Shown here one piece after another: positions 15,974 to 22,054 of a stretch of 41,786 nucleotides of DNA (positions are counted from its first letter, which is position 1; every line of letters starts with the position of its first letter). The notes beneath the pieces are model-generated. The model did no database searches. It saw nothing but the letters and a program-made list of their open reading frames with translations, and was not told the origin of the DNA. This DNA is from an uncultured Magnetospirillum sp. (GTDB lineage: Bacteria > Pseudomonadota > Alphaproteobacteria > Rhodospirillales > Magnetospirillaceae): assembly GCF_903853455.1 (NCBI RefSeq), contig NZ_CAINTR010000112.1:1-41786 (forward strand), given 5' to 3'. The position numbers and the translations under genes are program-made.

Positions 15974-17143
15974 TCACAAACTGGCGTAGTATTCGCGCAG
16001 GATGGCCACCACCTCGGGACGGCTGAATTCCGGCGGGATGGGCTCGCCCTTGGACAGCATCTCGCGCTGCTTGGTGCCGGAGATGTTGACCTGATCCTCC
16101 TTGCCGTGGGGGCAGGTCTTGGCGGTGGCCATGCCGTAGCACTTCTTGCAAAAGAAGGTGATGTCGATCTTCAGCGGCTGGGTCTCCAGCGCTCCCGGCG
16201 CCAGGGTGTCGAAGATGTGCTGGGCGTCGAACGGGCCGTAATAGTCGCCGACCCCGGCATGGTCGCGGCCGACGATCAGGTGCGAGCAGCCGAAATTCTG
16301 GCGGATCAGGGCGTGGATCAGGGCTTCCCGTGGGCCGGCGTAGCGCATCTCGATGGGATAGCCGGCCTGGATCACCGTTCCGGGCACGAAATAGCCCTCG
16401 ATCATGGCCTGGATGGCCTTGGTGCGGATTTCGGCGGGAATGTCGCCGGGCTTCAGCTTGCCCAGCACCTGATGGATGAACACCCCGTCGCAGACCTCGA
16501 CCGCGATCTTGGCCAGATGCTCGTGCGAGCGGTGCATGGGGTTGCGGGTCTGGAAGGCGGCGACCCGCGACCAGCCCTTTTCGGCGAAGATGGCGCGCGA
16601 TTCGGCCGGGCGCAGATAAAGGCCCTTGTACTTGGCGGGGTACTCGCCCTCGGACAGGCAGCTCACCCGTCCGGCCAGGTTGACCGGGCCTTGCTCGTTG
16701 ACCTTCTCGACGCCGGGATGCTTGGGGTCGGTGGTGCGGTAGATGTGCTGGCACTCGAAGGCGCGGTCGATCTCGTATTTTTCCGAGACCACCATGGTCG
16801 CCATGATCTCGCCGGTGTCGCCGTCCACCAGCGCCACCTCCTCGTCGTCCTTGATGGCCTTGGCCAGTTCGCGGCTGCACGACAGGGTGATGGGGATCGG
16901 CCAGAACAGGCCGGACTCGGTGCGCATCTCGGCGCAGACGCCCCTCCAGTCCTTGGACCCCATGAAGCCGTCCAGCGGGGTGTAGGCCCCCATGGCCAGC
17001 ATGATGACGTCGGAGGTCTCGCGACTGGTCATGGGAACCGGGCGCAAGCTGCCCGCGCGCTTCAGCTCTTCCTTGCGTTCGATTTCGGGCAACAGCAACG
17101 GCTTGAGCGCGCCGCCGCCATGAGGCTGCACCAGCTTGGACAT
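15974..17143 (-). CDS. sat: Sulfate adenylyltransferase (ATP sulfurylase)
   Basis: A 389-residue homo-oligomeric ATP sulfurylase of the dissimilatory Sat type, not the CysDN type. The nucleotide-binding motif [11 protein letters not shown] (198-208) carries the two catalytic histidines, and [11 protein letters not shown] (292-302) is the second signature. Cys332, Cys335, Cys344 and His346 form a zinc-site pattern seen in bacterial Sat. In sulfur oxidation it runs in reverse: APS plus pyrophosphate gives sulfate plus ATP. The ATG at 17143 is preferred because GGAG lies 4-7 bp upstream and [10 protein letters not shown] is the usual start. It heads the qmoAB-hdrCB row and is divergent from aprBA. 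Confidence 0.95.
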   Translation of the reverse strand: MSKLVQPHGGGALKPLLLPEIERKEELKRAGSLRPVPMTSRETSDVIMLAMGAYTPLDGFMGSKDWRGVCAEMRTESGLFWPIPITLSCSRELAKAIKDDEEVALVDGDTGEIMATMVVSEKYEIDRAFECQHIYRTTDPKHPGVEKVNEQGPVNLAGRVSCLSEGEYPAKYKGLYLRPAESRAIFAEKGWSRVAAFQTRNPMHRSHEHLAKIAVEVCDGVFIHQVLGKLKPGDIPAEIRTKAIQAMIEGYFVPGTVIQAGYPIEMRYAGPREALIHALIRQNFGCSHLIVGRDHAGVGDYYGPFDAQHIFDTLAPGALETQPLKIDITFFCKKCYGMATAKTCPHGKEDQVNISGTKQREMLSKGEPIPPEFSRPEVVAILREYYASL

Positions 17144-17249
17144 GTCTCCAGCACTCCCATCTCTCATTTTTGCGGACGCCTCTGACGGGCCTCTCGTCTC
17201 ACATTATGAAAATCTAAATTACAGATCTTTTCCACAAGAATCTGCTTAT
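17144..17249 (-). promoter_or_regulatory. AT-rich leader upstream of sat
   Basis: The spacer between the MazG-like gene and sat turns AT-rich at about 17200-17270, in contrast to the surrounding GC-rich DNA. It includes CATAAT and TAATTT hexamers on the minus strand. This fits a separate promoter for sat-qmoAB-hdrCB, but I cannot fix a -35/-10 pair. Confidence 0.4.
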
Positions 17250-17630
17250 TTAGTAAAGCTCGTTATATTTCCGCGTGTTGCCCCGGGATTTGGCCACCGG
17301 GTACTTCGACTCGTTGACCGCGATCTTGGCCGCTCCCGCCCGCGCCAGGTCGATGCCGAGGCGTTCGGCCAGCAGCAGCAGGTAGAGGAAGACGTCGGCG
17401 CATTCCTCCTCCAACCGGGCCTTGATGGTCGGTTCGGCCATGGCGAGCTCGACCTCGGCATCGGTTTTCCATTGGGTGACCTCCATCAGCTCGGCGGCTT
17501 CCAGCGCCAGCGAGACGATCAGATTTTTCACCGTGTGGAACTGTTTCCAGTCGCGGGCGTCGCGGAAGGCGATCAGCCGCTCGGTCAGTTCGGCCAGCGA
17601 AGGAGGGGAGGGTAATTCCGATTCTTTCAT
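17250..17630 (-). CDS. MazG-like nucleotide pyrophosphohydrolase
   Basis: A 126-residue all-alpha NTP pyrophosphohydrolase of the MazG/RS21-C6 (dCTPase-like) group, which cleaves NTP or dNTP to NMP plus pyrophosphate. The metal-binding signature E-x2-E-x28-E-x2-D is present as Glu44, Glu47, Glu76 and Asp79. The length fits the short single-domain form. The start may be the ATG at 17630 or a GTG at 17642; neither has a strong ribosome-binding site. It lies upstream of sat on the same strand, 106 bp away, and divergent from aprB. A link to pyrophosphate supply for reverse Sat is speculative. Confidence 0.8.
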   Translation of the reverse strand: MKESELPSPPSLAELTERLIAFRDARDWKQFHTVKNLIVSLALEAAELMEVTQWKTDAEVELAMAEPTIKARLEEECADVFLYLLLLAERLGIDLARAGAAKIAVNESKYPVAKSRGNTRKYNELY

Positions 17631-17666
17631 GATTTCCGCCACATCCGGTGTTTCGTTACGGGAATT

Positions 17667-17735
17667 CCAGAGTTAACGAAATTGTCTAACTCCGGCCTTA
17701 TCTCACGTATTGCAAATATGTAATATGCGTAATAT
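17667..17735. promoter_or_regulatory. Dyad and direct repeats in the aprB upstream region
   Basis: CCAGAGTTA (17667-17675) and TAACTCCGG (17687-17695) form an imperfect inverted repeat (8 of 9 bp) with an 11-bp spacer. Downstream, GTAATAT occurs twice 9 bp apart (17720-17726 and 17729-17735) in an AT-rich patch suited to a promoter. Both lie between the divergent MazG-like and aprB genes, so they are candidates for the control region of aprBA. No regulator is identified. Confidence 0.45.
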
Positions 17736-17851
17736 AAAGAGGAAATAGCTGATCGACCTCGGAGGCGTGGTGGCAGCGTGCCGCCGCTCCTGCGGGCAAC
17801 GATCTGGCGACGAGAGGGAGACCCGCCGAAAAGGCAATAGGGGAGGTTTTA

Positions 17852-18274
17852 ATGCCCACGTTTGTCCATACTGAAAAGTGCGACGGCTGCAAGGGCGGCA
17901 CGGTCACCGCCTGCATGTATATTTGCCCCAATAATCTCATGAAGCTCGATACCGCCCGGATGAAGGCCTTCAATCAAGAGCCGGATCAGTGCTGGGAATG
18001 CCAGTGCTGCGTCAAGGCTTGCCCGCAGCAGGCGATCGAGGTTCGCGCCTACCAGGACTTCGTTCCGATGGGCGGTGCCGTCATTCCCATGCGGACCGAC
18101 AGCGCCATCATGTGGACCATCAAGTTCCGCGACGGCGAAGTGAAGCGCTTCAAGTTCCCGGTTCGCACCACGCCGGTTGGCTCCATCGACCCCTATGCCG
18201 GCAAGTCGGCTCCGGGCAGCCTGGACGACAACCTGCTGTTCACCGAGACCGGCAAGACCCTGCCCAGCATCTGA
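17852..18274 (+). CDS. aprB: APS reductase beta subunit
   Basis: A 140-residue ferredoxin-like subunit of adenylylsulfate reductase. Two [4Fe-4S] cysteine sets are visible: Cys10, 13, 21 and 25 (CDGC followed by CMYIC) and Cys47, 50, 53 and 57 (CWECQCCVKACP). A C-terminal beta-rich tail wraps the alpha subunit in known structures. It carries electrons between the AprA flavin and the QmoA/QmoB system. The ATG at 17852 has a strong GGGGAGG six bases upstream. It is first in an operon with aprA, 57 bp downstream, and the order aprB-aprA is the usual one. Confidence 0.95.
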   Translation: MPTFVHTEKCDGCKGGTVTACMYICPNNLMKLDTARMKAFNQEPDQCWECQCCVKACPQQAIEVRAYQDFVPMGGAVIPMRTDSAIMWTIKFRDGEVKRFKFPVRTTPVGSIDPYAGKSAPGSLDDNLLFTETGKTLPSI

Positions 18275-18331
18275 CGCCGCGACGGCACCAGAACAGCAAC
18301 AGGACTGCGCTTCCAAGGGAAGGAAACGACG

Positions 18332-20254
18332 ATGACCGAATATAGCTTCGGCAATCCCGAGATTATTGAAATCGATACCGACATTCTGATCATCGGCGGC
18401 GGCATGGCCGCTTGCGGCGCCGCCTTCGAGGCCCGCCGCTGGGCGCCCGACGCCAAGATCACCCTGGTGGATAAGGCCGCCATGGACCGCTCCGGCGCCG
18501 TCGCCATGGGTCTGTCCGCCATCAACACCTATCTCGGCCCCGACCGCGATCCGGCCGATTACTGCCGCATGGTGTCGGCCGACCTGATGGGCATCACCCG
18601 CGACGACCTGGTCTACGACGTGGGTCGCCATGTGGACGATTCGGTGCATATGTTCGAGGAATGGGGCCTGCCCATCTGGAAGGACAAGAGCACCGAGGGC
18701 GTGGCGCTGAAGGACGGCGGCAAGCCGGTCCGCTCCGGCAAGTGGCAGATCATGATCAACGGCGAGGGCTACAAGACCATCGTCGCCGAAGCCGCCAAGA
18801 AGGCCCTGGGCATCGACAACATCATCGAGCGCTGCTTCATCGTGAAGATGCTGCTCGACAAGAACGAGCCCAACCGCATCGCCGGCGCCGTCGGCTTCTC
18901 GGTGCGCGAGCACAAGCTGTACGTCTTCCGCGCCAACACCATCCTGGACGTGGCCGGCGGCGCGGTGAACTGCTTCCGCCCGCGCTCCACCGGCGAGGGC
19001 AACGGCCGCACCTGGTATCCGGTGTGGAATTCCGGCTCCACCTACGCCATGGCGGCGGAAGTGGGCGCCGAGCTGACCATGATGGAAAACCGCTTCGTTC
19101 CCGCCCGCTTCAAGGACGGCTACGGCCCGGTGGGCGCGTGGTTCCTGCTGTTCAAGTCCAAGGCCACCAACGGCTTCGGCGAGGACTACGTGGTCAAGAA
19201 CGCCGAGATGCTGGCCGAGTTCGCCCCCTACGACAAGGCGACGGTGGTGCCGACCTGCCTGCGCAACCACGCCATGCTGAAGGAAATGAAGGAAGGCCGT
19301 GGCCCGATCCTGATGCAGACCCCGGACGCCATGGCCAAGCTGGCCGAGACCATGACCCCCCAGGAGATCAAGCACCTGGAGGCTGAGGCCTGGGAAGACT
19401 TCCTCGACATGTGCATCGGTCAGGCCGGTGTCTGGGCGGGCAACAACATCCGCCCCGAAAAGACCCCGTCCGAGCTGATGCCGACCGAGCCCTACCTGCT
19501 GGGCAGCCATTCCGGCTGTTGCGGCATCTGGGTGTCGGGTCCCGAGGACCTCAATTCGCCGGCCGAGTGGAAGTGGGGCTACAACCGCATGACCACCGTC
19601 AAGGGCCTGTTCACCGCCGGCGACGGCGTCGGCGCGTCGGGCCACAAGTTCTCGTCGGGCTCCCATGCCGAAGGCCGCATCGCCGCCAAGAACATGGTCA
19701 AGTTCGTGCGCGACCACAAGGACTTCAAGCCCGAGCTCAAGGGCGACATCAAGGCCATCACCGAAGAGATCTATCAGCCGGTTCGCACCTATCTCGAGCA
19801 CAAGGACAAGACCACCGCCGAGGACGTGAACCCCAACTACATCCTGCCGCGCATGCTCCAGATGCGCTTGCAGAAGCTGATGGACGAGTATGTGGCCGGC
19901 GTGTCCACCTACTACAACACCAACGGCAAGCTGCTTGAGATGGGTCTCAACTACCTGACCATGCTCAAGGAAGACAGCAAGAAGATGCGCGCCAAGGATC
20001 TGCACGAACTGATGCGGGCCTGGGAGAACTACCACCGCATCGTCACCGCCGAGGCGCATCTGCGGCACATCATGTTCCGCCAGGAGACCCGCTATCCGGG
20101 CTTCTACTACCGCGCCGACTATCCCAAGCTGAACGAGGCCGAGTGGAAGTGCTTCGTCAACAGCCGCATCGATCCCGACACCGGCGACTGGCAGTGCTTC
20201 AAGCGCCCCCATGTGGACATGGTCGAGAAGCGTTACCAGGGGCAGGGCCACTGA
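18332..20254 (+). CDS. aprA: APS reductase alpha subunit
   Basis: A 640-residue FAD-containing catalytic subunit of adenylylsulfate reductase. In an oxidiser it forms APS from sulfite and AMP, releasing two electrons. FAD binding is shown by DILIIGGGMAACGAAFEAR (17-35), and the fold is that of the fumarate-reductase/succinate-dehydrogenase flavoprotein family. The conserved block ENRFVPARFKDGYGPVGAW and HSGCCGIWVSGPED belong to the AprA active-site region. Length is normal. The start has AAGGGAAGGAAACG upstream. It is cytoplasmic and pairs with AprB. A strong hairpin follows the stop at 20283. Confidence 0.96.
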   Translation: MTEYSFGNPEIIEIDTDILIIGGGMAACGAAFEARRWAPDAKITLVDKAAMDRSGAVAMGLSAINTYLGPDRDPADYCRMVSADLMGITRDDLVYDVGRHVDDSVHMFEEWGLPIWKDKSTEGVALKDGGKPVRSGKWQIMINGEGYKTIVAEAAKKALGIDNIIERCFIVKMLLDKNEPNRIAGAVGFSVREHKLYVFRANTILDVAGGAVNCFRPRSTGEGNGRTWYPVWNSGSTYAMAAEVGAELTMMENRFVPARFKDGYGPVGAWFLLFKSKATNGFGEDYVVKNAEMLAEFAPYDKATVVPTCLRNHAMLKEMKEGRGPILMQTPDAMAKLAETMTPQEIKHLEAEAWEDFLDMCIGQAGVWAGNNIRPEKTPSELMPTEPYLLGSHSGCCGIWVSGPEDLNSPAEWKWGYNRMTTVKGLFTAGDGVGASGHKFSSGSHAEGRIAAKNMVKFVRDHKDFKPELKGDIKAITEEIYQPVRTYLEHKDKTTAEDVNPNYILPRMLQMRLQKLMDEYVAGVSTYYNTNGKLLEMGLNYLTMLKEDSKKMRAKDLHELMRAWENYHRIVTAEAHLRHIMFRQETRYPGFYYRADYPKLNEAEWKCFVNSRIDPDTGDWQCFKRPHVDMVEKRYQGQGH

Positions 20255-20282
20255 GCCCTTCCCTGCGACGTCGATGACCTGA

Positions 20283-20308
20283 CGGGGCGCCGGCTTGCCG
20301 GCGCCCCG
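20283..20308 (+). terminator. Strong hairpin between aprA and the ykgJ-like gene
   Basis: CGGGGCGCCGGC (20283-20294) and GCCGGCGCCCCG (20297-20308) form a perfect 12-bp stem with a TT loop. There is no clear T-run (ACTTGTCT follows). It may be a weak terminator or a 3' processing stop that lowers expression of the next gene relative to aprBA. Confidence 0.65.
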
Positions 20309-20352
20309 ACTTGTCTCCAGGACAGCCATTCCCCGATCAGAGAGTGCCCCCC

Positions 20353-21309
20353 ATGACCAACGTGCCCCGCACCCCCGACGACGACGAGGACTACTACATC
20401 GACGAGGAGGAACTGGCCGCCAGCACCTATGTGCCGGCCGAGCCCGATCTGCAACTGGAGGTCTTCGACGCGGTGCGCGGCGAGGGCGGCACCCCGGTCA
20501 ACCCGGTGCGGCTGAATGCCGAGGACACTTTCTGCTTCCGCTGCCACAAGGGCGTGTCGTGCTGGAACGAATGCTGCCACGGCGCCGACATCACCCTGAC
20601 CCCGCTGGACATTCTGCGGCTGTCCAAGCATTTCGGGGTGCGGCCGGCCCAGTTCCTGGCCGAGTACACCGTGCCCGCCACCTTCGACAAGTCCAACCTG
20701 CCGGTGGCCAAGCTGAAGATGGCCGGCGCCGCCGGCAAGGGCGCCTGCGCCTTCGTCACCGACGCGGGTTGCTCGGTCTACGCCGCGCGGCCCGCCACCT
20801 GCCGCTATTACCCCCTGGGCGTGGTCTCCATGAAGATGAAGGAGGCCGAGGCCAAGGAGGACTTCAACTTCATCGTCTCCGAACCCCACTGCAAGGGCCA
20901 TTCCGAGGACCACGTCCAGAACGTCGCCGCCTACAAGGCCGAGCAGCAGGTGGCCGAGAACGAGCGGGTCGACCGCGGCTGGATCGACATCCTGATGAAG
21001 ATGACGTCGTGGAGCAGCATGGGCGGTCCCATGGGCAAGGCACCCTCGATCCAGACCCGCAAGATGTTCTTCATGGCCACCGCCGACGTGGACGCCTTCC
21101 GCAGCTTCGTGTTCAACACCCGCTTCCTCGAATCCTACGAAATCGCCCCCGAGGCGGTGGAGATCGTCAAGACCGACGACGAGGCGCTGCTGCTGCTGGG
21201 TTACGACTGGCTGAAATCGGTGCTGTTCAACGAACCCACCCTGGCGCTGAAGGAACATGTCCTCCAAGGCGCCATCGCCAAGGTCCGCACCGACATGGGC
21301 GTGGGGTAA
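20353..21309 (+). CDS. YkgJ-family cysteine-cluster protein next to aprBA
   Basis: A 318-residue cytoplasmic protein. It has a very acidic start (DDDEDYYIDEEE, 9-20), then Cys61, Cys64, Cys70, Cys74 and Cys75 in CFRCHKGVSCWNECCHG, then the family signature CAFVTDAGCSVYAARPATCRYYPLG with Cys132, Cys140 and Cys150. This is the CxxC-CC/RPxxCRxYP pattern of the YkgJ zinc- or iron-chelating family. The C-terminal 150 residues have no recognised motif. No membrane span is seen, so it is not an AprM-type anchor. It starts 98 bp after aprA in the same direction. A role in Fe-S supply or electron transfer for APS reductase is inference. Confidence 0.8.
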   Translation: MTNVPRTPDDDEDYYIDEEELAASTYVPAEPDLQLEVFDAVRGEGGTPVNPVRLNAEDTFCFRCHKGVSCWNECCHGADITLTPLDILRLSKHFGVRPAQFLAEYTVPATFDKSNLPVAKLKMAGAAGKGACAFVTDAGCSVYAARPATCRYYPLGVVSMKMKEAEAKEDFNFIVSEPHCKGHSEDHVQNVAAYKAEQQVAENERVDRGWIDILMKMTSWSSMGGPMGKAPSIQTRKMFFMATADVDAFRSFVFNTRFLESYEIAPEAVEIVKTDDEALLLLGYDWLKSVLFNEPTLALKEHVLQGAIAKVRTDMGVG

Positions 21310-21402
21310 GGGCCTTTTTCCCCCTCCCTCGAGGGAGAGGGCAGGGTGAGGGGGAATTGCCCGCCACGAATCCGGCGTTTGGAGGGGGCGATTCCCCGCT
21401 CC

Positions 21403-21520
21403 CCAGTCTCGTCACCCCCGTGCTTGACACGGGGGTCCACGTGGTGCCGTCGCATGGCAGCCTGAGGTGCGGATGGGCGTGGATCACCGGGACAAGCCCG
21501 GTGACGACGGCTGTTGGTGG
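21403..21520. repeat. Solitary outer module related to family-1 repeats
   Basis: Its reverse complement shows the same order as the left end of the copy at 24.96 kb: a GGCTTGTCCCGGTGATCCAC palindrome, then CCCATCCGCACC, then GCACCACGTGGA, ending in a CCCCCGTG/CACGGGGG hairpin (21415-21435). The CACCAAG core is absent. It lies in the 745-bp gene-free gap 21310-22054. Confidence 0.6.
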
Positions 21521-21558
21521 TCGGGCTCCGGGGGCGATGCCTGCTCGGCCGGCAGAAT

Positions 21559-21718
21559 CAAGGACACGAATGAACACGAATGAACACGAATAAGAATATG
21601 CCGATCAATCTTCATGCCAGAGTGGGCGGCGTGTGGTCTTGCGATGTTTGGCCAAGCCTATGATGGCGTAATCTCGATTAAAAACATTCGTGTTCATTCG
21701 TGTTCATTCGTGTCTCCC
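21559..21718. repeat. Long inverted repeat of ACACGAATGA units
   Basis: The left arm (21559-21591) has three 10-bp units ACACGAATGA; the right arm (21686-21718) is their reverse complement (TTCATTCGTG units). The arms match over about 28 bp and enclose about 95 bp of AT-richer DNA with no gene seen. Confidence 0.75.
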
Positions 21719-21740
21719 TTGCTGTTGTGTGAACGATGGA

Positions 21741-21812
21741 TCACTTCATCTTGAGCAGGTTGCGAAGCGCAAGGCCGACCAGGAAGATGAACACCGGCAA
21801 GGCTTCGGGGTG
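21741..21812 (-). pseudogene. Possible tail of a membrane protein gene
   Basis: On the minus strand a short frame of about 23 codons reads HPEALPVFIFLVGLALRNLL and ends KMK plus TGA. It looks like the last transmembrane helix and basic tail of a membrane protein. Upstream, the frame runs straight into a palindromic repeat (21816), so it may be the stub of a gene cut by that repeat. It is too short to assign. Confidence 0.3.
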
Positions 21813-21815
21813 TCT

Positions 21816-21968
21816 CCCTCTCCCGCTTGCGGGAGAGGGTCGGGTGAGGGCGGCCCGTGCGGCAGCGCGGGCCTCGCGTCAGCGAATGAGTCGGATGGGA
21901 CGGAGAGAGGCCCTCACCCTCCCACCGCTGCGCGGCGGGTCCCTCCCTCTCCCGCAAGCGGGCGAGGG
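21816..21968. repeat. Inverted pair of CCCTCTCCCGC palindromes
   Basis: Two 24-bp palindromic blocks (21816-21839 and 21945-21968) each form an 11-bp hairpin of the CCCTCTCCCGC/GCGGGAGAGGG type. Between them GGGTGAGGGC and GCCCTCACCC are also inverted, so the whole unit is one large inverted repeat. A half copy is at 3951-4011. Confidence 0.75.
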
Positions 21969-22054
21969 AACAAAGCTTTCCCGGTTGCCTTATTAGAACG
22001 TTCTAAAGTAATCTGCGCCAACGGCAGCTATGGCGAATGAGGAGGGGAATTGGC

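Noticed and set aside
13154-17185. A 1343-codon plus-strand open frame opposite qmoB, qmoA and sat
   Set aside because: It is antisense to well-identified genes, has low-complexity Gly/Ala/His/Gln composition and matches no protein family; high GC at third positions leaves such frames open.
10628-20254. Sulfate reduction instead of sulfur oxidation for sat-qmo-apr
   Set aside because: The genes alone could serve either direction. SoeABC next door and the alphaproteobacterial background favour oxidation; dsrAB is not in the window, so this rests on inference.
21561-21710. Short tandem units ACACGAATGA read as a CRISPR array
   Set aside because: The units are 10 bp with no spacers, occur as an inverted pair, and no cas gene is present.
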